NCBI RefSeq assembly: GCF_003208655.1
Contig: NZ_QKLU01000001.1
Location: 496,001-560,000, forward strand
Source: Pedobacter nutrimenti
GTDB taxonomy: Bacteria > Bacteroidota > Bacteroidia > Sphingobacteriales > Sphingobacteriaceae
Direction: 5' to 3'
Length of the DNA: 64,000 nt
Position 1 is the stretch's first letter. Each line of letters begins with the position of its first letter. The notes beneath the pieces were generated by a model, which saw nothing but the letters and a program-made list of their open reading frames with translations, had not been told where the DNA came from and made no database searches. Below are positions 1-8,587 of the stretch, one piece after another. The position numbers were made by a program, and so were the translations under genes.

Positions 1-423
1 ATCCAAGTCTTCTTCTTCTGCAAAATTACTTAGCCTGGACGAAGCAAGCATCCGGTCATTGCTTTCATCAAGATATACATAAACTACATGCTGGTCTCCT
101 TTGAACATAGGTCTTTTCTGCTCCCTCTGAGGAACATACAGATCCTTGTCTATGCCAAGATCCATAAATATGCCATCCTCGCCATCGGCAACAACCCGCA
201 GGTAAGCGAAATCCCCTACACAAGCTAGTGGTCTTTTTGTTGTTGCAAGCAAGCGCCCGTCCTTATGGACGTAGACAAATACATTCAGGTTTTGTCCGGT
301 TTCGGTATCTGCCGGAACCAGATGGTAAGGCAACAAAACTTCTTTATCCCCGTCTGTTAGTATCAGGCCATGTTCTGTTTTGTTAATGACCCTTAAATCG
401 TTATATTGTCCAATTGCTATCAT
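1..423 (-). CDS. CvfB/YitL-like S1 RNA-binding protein, N-terminal part
   Basis: The gene runs off the left edge of the window, so only the first 141 residues are seen. They start MIAIGQYNDL and carry tandem S1-like OB-fold segments: residues 1-60 hold an LLPYHLVP segment, and residues 60-130 include RPLACVGDFAYLRV, DLGIDKDLYVP and VYVYLDESNDRMLASS. This order (a first half ending in an ATTKRP motif, then a VGDFAYLKV-type S1 domain that ends in LASSRL) is that of the CvfB/YitL family, cytoplasmic RNA-binding proteins named after a Staphylococcus aureus virulence regulator. The ATG at 423 is the only sensible start. The C-terminal third S1 domain and winged helix expected for the family lie outside the window. 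Family assignment is firm; the role in this organism is unknown. Confidence 0.85.
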   Translation of the reverse strand, partial: MIAIGQYNDLRVINKTEHGLILTDGDKEVLLPYHLVPADTETGQNLNVFVYVHKDGRLLATTKRPLACVGDFAYLRVVADGEDGIFMDLGIDKDLYVPQREQKRPMFKGDQHVVYVYLDESNDRMLASSRLSNFAEEEDLD

Positions 424-564
424 TTCTGTTTGATTAAACCACTTTTTATACAGCAGCTGTATTATTTAGAAAGCAAAGGTAATAAACTGTCTGTCCTTTA
501 TAGGATGATCTGTATTATAAAAAGGCTTTAATTTTTTGCATCTATCCCAAAAATCATTTTCTAC

Positions 565-936
565 TTAGGCATCCTGTAAGGCATCATTGGCTTCATCCGC
601 GGCCCCTTTAATTTTTGATTTAACTTCTTCCTTTGCTTTATGCAGTTTGTTTGCAGCTTTTTTCTTGACTTCATTCAGAATTTTATCTGTGTTTTGGGCT
701 GCGTCATTTCCTTCTGCATGTAATTTGTTTTTAACCCGCTGGACCTTGTCTTTAAAGGTTTCTGCTAAATCACCCGCTTTGTCCGCTATTTTTCCTCTGG
801 TATTTTCTCCGCTTTGAGGTGCAAATAATATTCCAACAACTGCCCCAACAGCAAGGCCAGCCAGCAGTGCAACCACTGGCATTGTGGAATCTGCTTTATA
901 AGAGCTGCAGGCGGATAGTAATTTCTTTAATTTCAT
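565..936 (-). CDS. YtxH domain-containing protein
   Basis: A 123-residue protein with one hydrophobic segment (about residues 19-41, rich in Ala, Gly and Val), followed by the YtxH signature FAPQSGENTRGKI (about 38-50) and a long, highly charged Lys/Glu/Ala-rich amphipathic tail likely to form helices. YtxH proteins are small membrane-anchored proteins linked to general stress in Firmicutes; their biochemical role is not known. The start MKLKKLLSACSS at 936 is used; an internal ATG just before the membrane segment (MPVVALL) is possible. It is divergent from the MFS gene that follows. The alanine/lysine-rich tail also resembles LEA-like stress proteins, but that is only a compositional similarity. 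Confidence 0.8.
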   Translation of the reverse strand: MKLKKLLSACSSYKADSTMPVVALLAGLAVGAVVGILFAPQSGENTRGKIADKAGDLAETFKDKVQRVKNKLHAEGNDAAQNTDKILNEVKKKAANKLHKAKEEVKSKIKGAADEANDALQDA

Positions 937-1182
937 GTTTTAATGATTTAATGTTTTTCAGAAGTTTTTTGTTCCATTTATTCTCAAGCATCCTTGATTG
1001 AACCTTTACCAGATGGATCAAGGAGCCTGGTATAGAACAGCCAAATACTTTCGAGTGTTTTGATTAAATGAAAAAGTAGTTATAAGATCATAATTTAGTA
1101 TTGAGGGTAAATCGTTTACGGGATTACTTACATTTGTGCTTTATAATAGAACCGATGGTTCTTTTCCCTTACCTTTTAAAAA

Positions 1183-2337
1183 ATGATCAGCAGAAATAAG
1201 CACAGAATCTTTTTGAGTCTTTTTTTCTTTATGTCGGGCTTTAGTTTTTCTACCTGGGCATCCAGGATACCAACTATTAAAGCTGCATTTAATTTTAATG
1301 AAGCAGAACTTGGAACAATTCTTTTTGCGCTTCCAATTGGCTCATTAATGGGGTTGCCAATTTCAGGTTGGCTGGTCTCCAAATTCAACAGCCGTATACC
1401 TCTGGCGGTTGGGTATGGTTTGAATACAATTTCTTTGACACTGATTGGTTTTGCAACAAATACTGTAAGTTTAGTTGCAGCAGTAATCCTTTTTGCTTTT
1501 ACAACTAGAATTTTTAATATTTCTGTAAACACTCAAGCAATTACACTACAAAAACAATACGACAGGAAAATTATTGGTTCTTTTCATGGTTTCTGGAGTA
1601 CAGGTGGAATTGCAGGAATTGCATTTTCTACTTTTATGCTGGCACTCAATATCAGCCTGCAAACCCATTTTATTATTGTTGGAGCTGTAGCATTAATCAT
1701 AACATGCTATGCTTTTCAATTTTTACTAAAAGGGGATCGATCTGAAAAAGGCAATAAAATCGTGCTGAGTAAACCAGATCCATATATTCTGTATCTGGGA
1801 TTGGTTGTGTTTTTTTCTGCCATTTGTGAAGGGGGTATGTTTGATTGGAGTGGTATTTATTTTCAGGAAGTCATTAAAGTAAAGATATTTACCTATGGCT
1901 ATTTGATCTTCATGACATTTATGGCTTTATCCAGATTTATTTCTGATTTGCTTATTGAAAAAATTGGTATGCCATCTTCTTACATAATGAGTGCGATTTT
2001 TATTGTATCTGGTATTTCAATGGCGATTATCTTTCCATATTTCTGGACAGCAATGATTGGCTTTTCCCTGGTCGGATTTGGAACAGCAGCCGTTGTACCG
2101 ATGTCTTATGCCTTAGCGGGTGCCTCCAAAAAATATTCTCCTGGAATGGCCATTTCAATTATTGCTACTTATGCCATTACAGGTATGCTGCTGGGACCGC
2201 CATTGATCGGATATCTTGCTCATGCTTTTAATTTAAGGGTATCTTTTGTCGTTTTTGGAATATGTGGCTTAATGCTTGTTCCTATTACACAGCTATTTTT
2301 CAGGTACCGTGATTCCATCGAAAGATCAATAAGTTAA
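1183..2337 (+). CDS. MFS transporter, YbjJ/fucose-permease-like
   Basis: A 384-residue integral membrane protein with about 12 predicted membrane segments. The N-terminal stretch with SGFSFSTWASRIPTIK, then FNFNEAELGTILFALPIGSLMGLPISG spread over helices 1 and 2, is typical of the YbjJ-like branch of the major facilitator superfamily. The length fits (about 380-410). The substrate cannot be told from sequence. The ATG at 1183 follows an A-rich stretch. A TACATTTG element at 1129-1136 could be a -7 box, but its nearest TTG (1101-1103) is 25 bases away, longer than usual. The gene is monocistronic by appearance: 124 bases separate it from the AsmA-like gene. Confidence 0.85.
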   Translation: MISRNKHRIFLSLFFFMSGFSFSTWASRIPTIKAAFNFNEAELGTILFALPIGSLMGLPISGWLVSKFNSRIPLAVGYGLNTISLTLIGFATNTVSLVAAVILFAFTTRIFNISVNTQAITLQKQYDRKIIGSFHGFWSTGGIAGIAFSTFMLALNISLQTHFIIVGAVALIITCYAFQFLLKGDRSEKGNKIVLSKPDPYILYLGLVVFFSAICEGGMFDWSGIYFQEVIKVKIFTYGYLIFMTFMALSRFISDLLIEKIGMPSSYIMSAIFIVSGISMAIIFPYFWTAMIGFSLVGFGTAAVVPMSYALAGASKKYSPGMAISIIATYAITGMLLGPPLIGYLAHAFNLRVSFVVFGICGLMLVPITQLFFRYRDSIERSIS

Positions 2338-2461
2338 AGTGGCATAAACTCCTGCTGAAACATTACATTTAGGCTGGAATAGGGTTGGTAGGATTTTTTT
2401 GGTCAAAGAATTGCTTGTTTAGAAAATTACTGATCTGATTTTAACGTTGACAATTGATTCT

Positions 2462-4885
2462 ATGCCACGCTGGATAAAAATTACACTTAGGGTATTTGCG
2501 GTTTTTATAGTACTGATCGTACTTGTTTTTACAGTTTTAGGGCTTTATGTAAACAGCCATAAAAAACAGTTATTGGCATCCATTACAAAAAAGTTAAATG
2601 AAAATTTAAATGGTTCTTTAACTGTTGGAGATATGGATCCCTCTTTTTTTAGTGGATTCCCAGGCGTTTCACTGGCTTTAAAAGATGTCGTTATAAAAGA
2701 TGAACAATGGACTGTTCACCATCATAAATTACTTGAGGCTAAAAGTTTCAAGGTAGCGGTGAATGTCATTGCATTGCTTAAAGGAACCATCGAAATTAAA
2801 AAAATAGACATCAATCATGCGGCTGTATACCTGTATACAGACAGTAGCGGTTATACTAACACTGCTGTTTTTAAAAAGAAGGAGGAAGAAAAAAGAGCGG
2901 CAGATAAAAGAAGTGCTTCAGCAGAGTTCAGACGTTTTTCTTTAAACCAGGTCAGTTTTGTTCTGGACAATCAAAAAGGTGGAAAACTTTTTCAGTTTGA
3001 AGTGGATAAACTGGATGGAAAAATGGATTATCCTTTGTTAGGTGGCTGGCACGCAGATTTGAACTTAAAAGTATTGGTTAAAAGTCTCGCTTTTAATACT
3101 AAAAAAGGCAGTTTTGTAAAGAATCAGTTATTGGATGGACCGTTTTCGATTGATTATGACCAGTCTAAAGAACTGATCACCGTGGCAGAAAATCCCTTAA
3201 AAATAGGAAGTGAAAATTTTCGGATCGGAGCAAAGTTTTTGATTGGAAATGGTCCTGCTGACTTTACAATTAATATTAAAGCCCCCGAAATTTTATGGAG
3301 CCATGCGGCTGCTTTATTGTCTCCTAATATTACAGCTAAATTGAATATGTTTAACCTTGAAGCACCTATTAAGGTCAGCTGTGATCTGATTGGAAATATG
3401 GGGGCCGGGGGAGATCCCTCTATTGATGTAAAAGCGATAGTTAGAAAAAACTTATTGACTACGCCCGGAGGAAAGATTCAAGATTGTAATTTTGATGGTT
3501 TCTATACAAATGGCTATGTGAAGGGAAGAGGTTTTGACGATGCAAATTCGGCGGTGAAACTTTACCAATTTTCTGGAGATTATAATTCAATCCCGTTTTC
3601 GATTGATACGGCTGCAATCGTCAATTTAGAGCGTCCAATTGCTACGGGGGTATTCAAATCAAAATTCGAGATCAGTAAACTTAATCAATTGATTGGGCCC
3701 GAACTATTGAAATTTGGCAAAGGTAATGCAGATGTCAAGCTTAATTATAAAGCAGATATTGTAAATTTTCAGTTGACCAAACCTTATGTTCAGGGCTTTA
3801 TAAATATTCAGAATGCAGATGTGGATTATGTACCCAGAAAACTGAATTTTAAGAACACAGCCATTTCGCTTGACTTTACAGAGAAAGACTTGTTTATTAA
3901 AAATATCAGACTTCAAAGTGGTAAAAGTATTGTCTATATGGAGGGCGCTATCCAGAATTTTCTGAACTTATATTATAATGCACCAGAGAAAATTATGTTA
4001 AACTGGAGGATCCGGAGCCCACAATTGTATTTGGGTGAATTTATCGGTTTTCTAAATGGAAGAAAACCAGTGTCCAGCCAAAAAACAAAACAAAGTAAAA
4101 CGACTTTTTCTGAGGACTTAAATACGGTGTTCGATAAGAGTAATGTAAACATGCACATCGCGGTAGATAAAGTTTATTACAAAAAGTTTCTTGCTACGGA
4201 AGCAAAGGCTGATTTGTTGCTTTCGCAATTGGGCATGACCATTAAGAACGTAAGCGTAAAACATGCTGGGGGTGCCTTAATGATGAACGGCAGTCTATTT
4301 CAAAAAGGATCAGGTAACCATTTTTCCTTAAATGCCACAGTCGACAATGTTGATATTAGAAATTTCTTTTACTCTTTTGATGATTTTGGTTTAAAATCGC
4401 TAACTTCCAAAAATTTGAAAGGATTTTTATTTTCTAAAGCAAAGATCACAGGAGTTATTACCGAACGTGGAGATGTTCTAAAGAATTCTATTGACGGTAA
4501 TATCGTATTTGATTTAAAGAGGGGGGCATTGCTGGATTTTGATCCCATTACCAGCGTTGGAAAGTTTGCTTTTCCACTTAGGGACCTGAATAATATTACC
4601 TTTAGCAATCTCAATGGAAACTTTGATCTCAACGGTGAAAAGATAAAGATCAACCCTATGCAAATCAGTTCAAGTGTATTGAATATGAATGTTGCTGGCG
4701 TGTATTCTCTCGGTAAGGGAACGAATATTGCATTGGATGTGCCACTGAGAAATCCGAAGAAAGATGCCTCTCTTGCCAGCGAGGAAAGGAAAGAGAAAAG
4801 AATGAAGGGGATTGTCCTGCATATTTTAGCAACTGATGGAGAAAATGGTAAGATTAAGTTTAAATGGAATAAAAATCATGATTAG
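2462..4885 (+). CDS. AsmA-like protein
   Basis: About 807 residues. A single N-terminal membrane helix (LRVFAVFIVLIVLVFTVLGLYV) is followed by a long beta-rich periplasmic part. The first domain (about residues 35-140, with NLNGSLTVGDMD and LKDVVIKD) and the C-terminal block (about 600-750, with FLFSKAKITGVI, GNIVFDLKRGALLDF and the NLNGNFDLNGEKIKI repeats) match the AsmA/TamB superfamily, which includes bridge-like lipid transfer proteins acting between inner and outer membranes. In this phylum such proteins are usually orphan genes. The longest frame begins with TTG at 2447; the ATG at 2462 (MPRWIKIT) is preferred because it sits directly before the membrane helix. The exact lipid or assembly role is inferred from the family only. 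Confidence 0.8.
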   Translation: MPRWIKITLRVFAVFIVLIVLVFTVLGLYVNSHKKQLLASITKKLNENLNGSLTVGDMDPSFFSGFPGVSLALKDVVIKDEQWTVHHHKLLEAKSFKVAVNVIALLKGTIEIKKIDINHAAVYLYTDSSGYTNTAVFKKKEEEKRAADKRSASAEFRRFSLNQVSFVLDNQKGGKLFQFEVDKLDGKMDYPLLGGWHADLNLKVLVKSLAFNTKKGSFVKNQLLDGPFSIDYDQSKELITVAENPLKIGSENFRIGAKFLIGNGPADFTINIKAPEILWSHAAALLSPNITAKLNMFNLEAPIKVSCDLIGNMGAGGDPSIDVKAIVRKNLLTTPGGKIQDCNFDGFYTNGYVKGRGFDDANSAVKLYQFSGDYNSIPFSIDTAAIVNLERPIATGVFKSKFEISKLNQLIGPELLKFGKGNADVKLNYKADIVNFQLTKPYVQGFINIQNADVDYVPRKLNFKNTAISLDFTEKDLFIKNIRLQSGKSIVYMEGAIQNFLNLYYNAPEKIMLNWRIRSPQLYLGEFIGFLNGRKPVSSQKTKQSKTTFSEDLNTVFDKSNVNMHIAVDKVYYKKFLATEAKADLLLSQLGMTIKNVSVKHAGGALMMNGSLFQKGSGNHFSLNATVDNVDIRNFFYSFDDFGLKSLTSKNLKGFLFSKAKITGVITERGDVLKNSIDGNIVFDLKRGALLDFDPITSVGKFAFPLRDLNNITFSNLNGNFDLNGEKIKINPMQISSSVLNMNVAGVYSLGKGTNIALDVPLRNPKKDASLASEERKEKRMKGIVLHILATDGENGKIKFKWNKNHD

Positions 4886-5014
4886 AATTTAACTGTTCAG
4901 AAGGTTTTCCATCACAACGGTGTCCATTAAAATTTATTGATCGGGCTTAAGTTATTTCTTTAGACGTAAATTCAATTAAAATTTGCTTAGATTTAATTTC
5001 AAAATTAATCTGAA

Positions 5015-6796
5015 ATGAAAAACAAAATTTATGTACTGTTCTATGCTGCTGCTGTGTTTGTTGCCTGCAAAGCCCCGAACAAGCAAGCTGCCACAACAGA
5101 AAACAAAAACTTTGCAAGTTTATGTGATAAATACTATGAAGATGGCTTGAAACTTTATCCTTTAAACGCAACTTATGCAGGGGACAATAGATATAATGAT
5201 CTTTTACCCAATGAATATTCTGAGGCATTTATTAAGGAAAGTAAAACTTTTTATCAAGATTACCTGGACAGTCTTCAGCACTATAACAGGGAAGAGCTCA
5301 ACGAAAACGACAAACTTTCTTATGATGTTTTGAAAGACCAGCTGGAGATCAATTTGGAAGGTTTTAAATATCATTTTGAATATCTGCCTTTTAACCAGAT
5401 GTTTGCCTTGCCGCTTACTTTTGGTCAATTGGGTTCTGGCACCGGGGCCCAGCCTTTTAAAACAGTAAAAGATTATGACAATTGGCTAAAACGTGTGTCT
5501 GCTTTTTCTCTTTGGGCAGACACAGCGGTTGGGAACTTCAGAAAAGGCATCAAATCTGGTATTGTCCTGCCTAAAGCGCTTGTGATTAAAATGTATCCTC
5601 AAATGTATAGCATGGTGGTGGATGATCCAGTAAAGAGTTTGTTTTATGGACCTATAAGTCTGATGCCAAAAGATTTTTCTGCTGTTGATAAAAAACGACT
5701 AACTGAAGCGTACAAAGCTGCTATACTTCAGCAAATTGTTCCTACTTACAAAAAGCTTGGTGATTTTCTGAAAAACGAATACCTGCCAAAGGCAAGAACA
5801 ACATCTGGATTTTCTGCTATGCCAACAGGAACGGAAATGTATAAATACCTGGTGCGGCAGCAAACTACCACCACTAAAAGCCCGGAAGAGATTTATCAGA
5901 CTGGCTTAAAAGAAGTAGCAAGGATTAAGGCTCAAATGGATAGCATAAAAAACAAGGTTGGATTTAAAGGGGATTTAAATGCTTTTTTTGAGTATATGAG
6001 AACGGATCCAAAATTTATGCCTTACAAAACACCGGCAGAGGTTTTGTCTGCTTTTGAGAATATTCATAAACGGATGGAACCAAACTTAAAGAAGATGTTT
6101 AACCATACGCCTAAAACCCCATTTGAAATTAGACAAACAGAAGCGTTCAGGGCTGCATCCGCAAGCGCTGAATATAATCAAGGTTCTGCAGATGGTAAAA
6201 GGCCCGGAATATTTTATGTGCCTATATTGGATGCAACAAAGTTCAACACGACCTCGGGTATGGAATCCCTGTTTCTTCATGAAGCTATTCCAGGTCATCA
6301 TTATCAAATTTCTTTAACACAAGAGAATACCTCTTTACCAAAATTCAGGAGATTTGGTATGCACAATGCATATGTGGAGGGATGGGCACTATATTGTGAG
6401 TCTTTAGGTAAAGAACTGGGGCTGTACACTGATCCTTATCAGCATATGGGTGCTTTGGGAGATGAAATGCATAGGGCCATCCGTTTGGTGGTAGATGTGG
6501 CTATTCACACAAAAAATATGACCAGAGAGCAGGCCATCAAATATATGATGGACAATGAGGCCATTAATGAACAAGGCGCAACTGCCGAAATTGAAAGGTA
6601 TATGGGGATACCTGCCCAAGCCTTAGGTTATAAGACAGGGTCTATGAAAATTCGAGAATTAAGATCAAGATATGAACATCATCTAGGGAATAAATTTAAC
6701 CTCGCGGAGTTTCATGACCAGGTACTTAAGGATGGTTCTTTACCATTGAGTGTGTTCGAACATAAAATGGACGATTGGGCGGCAACAAAGAAGTAA
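5015..6796 (+). CDS. DUF885 family metallopeptidase-like lipoprotein
   Basis: A 593-residue exported protein. The N-terminus MKNKIYVLFYAAAVFVAC looks like a lipoprotein signal with Cys18 as the lipidated residue (the -3 residue is Phe, slightly off the consensus). The body is a DUF885 domain over almost the whole length. The diagnostic motif HEAIPGHHYQ lies at about residue 425, and VEGWALYCESLGKELG follows about 30 residues later, giving an HExxPGHH zinc-site arrangement with a downstream Glu, similar to gluzincin peptidases. Members of the family are predicted metallopeptidases; few have been tested. It lies alone between the AsmA-like gene and a response regulator. The enzymatic activity is inferred, the family is not in doubt. 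Confidence 0.88.
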   Translation: MKNKIYVLFYAAAVFVACKAPNKQAATTENKNFASLCDKYYEDGLKLYPLNATYAGDNRYNDLLPNEYSEAFIKESKTFYQDYLDSLQHYNREELNENDKLSYDVLKDQLEINLEGFKYHFEYLPFNQMFALPLTFGQLGSGTGAQPFKTVKDYDNWLKRVSAFSLWADTAVGNFRKGIKSGIVLPKALVIKMYPQMYSMVVDDPVKSLFYGPISLMPKDFSAVDKKRLTEAYKAAILQQIVPTYKKLGDFLKNEYLPKARTTSGFSAMPTGTEMYKYLVRQQTTTTKSPEEIYQTGLKEVARIKAQMDSIKNKVGFKGDLNAFFEYMRTDPKFMPYKTPAEVLSAFENIHKRMEPNLKKMFNHTPKTPFEIRQTEAFRAASASAEYNQGSADGKRPGIFYVPILDATKFNTTSGMESLFLHEAIPGHHYQISLTQENTSLPKFRRFGMHNAYVEGWALYCESLGKELGLYTDPYQHMGALGDEMHRAIRLVVDVAIHTKNMTREQAIKYMMDNEAINEQGATAEIERYMGIPAQALGYKTGSMKIRELRSRYEHHLGNKFNLAEFHDQVLKDGSLPLSVFEHKMDDWAATKK

Positions 6797-6964
6797 GGAA
6801 ATTTAACTTTTCCTTAATGATAACTATTCAATGAATTAAAAACTGAATACTAATATTGACTAGTATTGTAAAATGCCCCTTGTACAATGGAATTTAAAAA
6901 GACATTAAAAACAGATAGATCCAAATATTTTAAATCTGATGATGAATACAAAAAATCATAAATA

Positions 6965-7330
6965 ATGCGAAAAAGTATTCATGTTGTTGAAGATGATGAA
7001 GACATCAGGGACATTATCGGGTTTACTTTAGCAGAAGCAAATTATCTTGTCACTTCTTCGGCAACTGCGCTTGATTTTAAAAAATACATCAGACATGCTG
7101 AGCCAGATTTGATTTTGATGGACATCAGGTTACCAGACGGGGATGGTTTACAGCTGTGCAGAAATTTAAGAGAAGGTCTTAAAACAAGAGAAATACCTGT
7201 TATTCTTATGTCAGCTCATTTTCCTAAAGAAGAGATGGCAAAATTAAAGCTTGCAAATGATTTTTTGAGTAAACCATTTGAATTGAGGACCTTGTTGAAG
7301 AGAATTGAAAATAATATAAAGCAAGAATAA
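6965..7330 (+). CDS. single-domain response regulator (CheY-like)
   Basis: A 121-residue protein consisting only of a receiver domain. The acidic pocket is EDD at residues 9-11, the phospho-accepting Asp is Asp53 in LILMDIRLPDGDG, the switch Ser is Ser83 in LMSAH, and the conserved Lys is Lys103 in LSKPFE. No DNA-binding or enzymatic output domain follows, so it must act by protein contact or in a phosphorelay. No histidine kinase lies beside it; the nearest one is at 48148. Partner and output are therefore unknown. Confidence 0.92.
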   Translation: MRKSIHVVEDDEDIRDIIGFTLAEANYLVTSSATALDFKKYIRHAEPDLILMDIRLPDGDGLQLCRNLREGLKTREIPVILMSAHFPKEEMAKLKLANDFLSKPFELRTLLKRIENNIKQE

Positions 7331-7445
7331 TCTACAGGTAGGAATGGAGCTTTGACCGAATGCGAAATGCTTAATTTTTACAAACTATTTAGAGCATTCA
7401 ATTGTTATGTAGGCATAAATAAAAATAGTATAACTTACACTCACA

Positions 7446-7478
7446 TTGCAAATTAAACGTAATATTTAGTTACCTTTG
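7446..7478 (+). promoter_or_regulatory. Bacteroidota-type promoter of the RRM gene
   Basis: TTG at 7446-7448 and TACCTTTG at 7471-7478, separated by 22 bases, match the -33/-7 pattern of the primary Bacteroidota sigma factor (TTTG and TAnnTTTG). The inferred transcript start lies about 14 bases before the ATG at 7498. The match is by eye; no start site data are available. Confidence 0.65.
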
Positions 7479-7497
7479 TGGAAATTTTTAAACATTA

Positions 7498-7803
7498 ATG
7501 AAGATATTTATCACAGGCCTTCCTTTAGAAGTAGGGGAAGATGAGTTAACAGCCGTATTTGGTGATTTCGGTCAAGTAAAATCACTTAGGATTATCAAAG
7601 ATCGCGAAACTGGTCAGAGCCGTGGTTTTGGTTTTGTTGAAATGCCAAACGACGAGGAAGCTAAGGAAGCCATTAAAAGAATGAATGGTGGCGATTATAA
7701 TGGTAATCGTATTAAAGTTGCTGAAGCACAAGAAAAACCAAATACCGGCGGAAATGCAGGAGGTGGCTTCAAACGCAACAACAACAGAGAAAGAAGCTTT
7801 TAA
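7498..7803 (+). CDS. RRM-type RNA-binding protein
   Basis: A 101-residue protein with one RNA recognition motif. RNP2 is IFITGL at residues 3-8 and RNP1 is RGFGFVEM at about 41-48; the usual aromatic RNA-contact positions of RNP1 (Phe in GFGFV) are present. After residue 80 comes a short Gly/Asn/Arg-rich tail (about 22 residues), as in the small glycine-rich RNA-binding proteins common in cyanobacteria and Bacteroidota. Such proteins bind RNA with low specificity and are often abundant and cold-induced; which RNAs it binds is not known. It has its own promoter and a strong terminator, so it is monocistronic and probably well expressed. Confidence 0.93.
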   Translation: MKIFITGLPLEVGEDELTAVFGDFGQVKSLRIIKDRETGQSRGFGFVEMPNDEEAKEAIKRMNGGDYNGNRIKVAEAQEKPNTGGNAGGGFKRNNNRERSF

Positions 7804-7842
7804 TTGAGCTTTTGCTTACACAAGATCTGCAATTAAAATATA

Positions 7843-7880
7843 ATAGCCAGCCGTAGCTACTACGGCTGGCTATCTTTTTA
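7843..7880 (+). terminator. intrinsic terminator of the RRM gene
   Basis: A perfect 14-base stem (7843-7856 with 7860-7873, GC-rich core CCAGCCG/CGGCTGG), a 3-base loop and a run of five T at 7875-7879, starting 39 bases after the RRM stop codon. Confidence 0.9.
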
Positions 7881-7903
7881 TTAAAAAATAGTAAGGGTTA
7901 TTG

Positions 7904-8587
7904 ATGCTTAAAAGGTATAAAGCTTTCTGTTTGGTTTTTTTGATGGCTTATCTATCTGAACTTGTGTTGAGGTATTTAAAATTTCATGTCCCGGCTTTGT
8001 TGATACAATCTGTAGTTTCATTAATGCTACTCGCTTTTTTTGTGAATGTAACCAAATTACGGGGGCGTTTTCATAAAAGATTCTTTACGGGAATGATTTT
8101 TATGGCATTATCGGACTTGTTTTTTATGGCCGATGTTTCCTGGTTTTTGTATGCACTCATTGGATTCTTACTGGGCAATTTATTTTATACCAGGGCATTT
8201 TATCTTGATTTTCTTTCTGCCCAGGAACTGGATAAAAGAGTGGCCAGAATTGCAATTGCCTGCTGTAGTCTGGGAAGTATTGCTTTTTATCTTTATCTCC
8301 GGCCTTATCTGGGGAATATGAAACTACCTGTGATGGTTTACATTTTTGTGATGGCCATGATGCTGATGATGTCTGCATTCCGACGTTTGAGGGTCAATGA
8401 AATCAGTTTTAACCTCGTTTTTGCAGGGGCATTATTTTTAGCGTTCTCTGATGTGTTATTGGCCCATTTCAAATTTGTTGTTCCCTTGTCTGGTTCGAAT
8501 GTCTTTGTTGGTGCAATTTATATGCTTGCCCAATTTTTGCTGGTTATGGGTGCTGCGGAGCGGAAACTTCTTTCTCCAACACCTTAA
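7904..8587 (+). CDS. YhhN family membrane protein (lysoplasmalogenase-like)
   Basis: About 227 residues with some eight hydrophobic segments. The family's conserved pieces are visible: FMALSDLFFMAD (third helix region), GFLLGNLFYTRAF, and near the C-terminus GALFLAFSDVLLA. These acidic residues inside membrane helices are those shared with mammalian TMEM86 lysoplasmalogenases, which hydrolyse the vinyl ether bond of lysoplasmalogens. Activity in bacterial YhhN proteins is only partly explored. The longest frame begins with TTG at 7901, but the ATG at 7904 is the likelier start. The last 44 bases overlap the 3' end of the convergent pbpC gene. Confidence 0.85.
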   Translation: MLKRYKAFCLVFLMAYLSELVLRYLKFHVPALLIQSVVSLMLLAFFVNVTKLRGRFHKRFFTGMIFMALSDLFFMADVSWFLYALIGFLLGNLFYTRAFYLDFLSAQELDKRVARIAIACCSLGSIAFYLYLRPYLGNMKLPVMVYIFVMAMMLMMSAFRRLRVNEISFNLVFAGALFLAFSDVLLAHFKFVVPLSGSNVFVGAIYMLAQFLLVMGAAERKLLSPTP

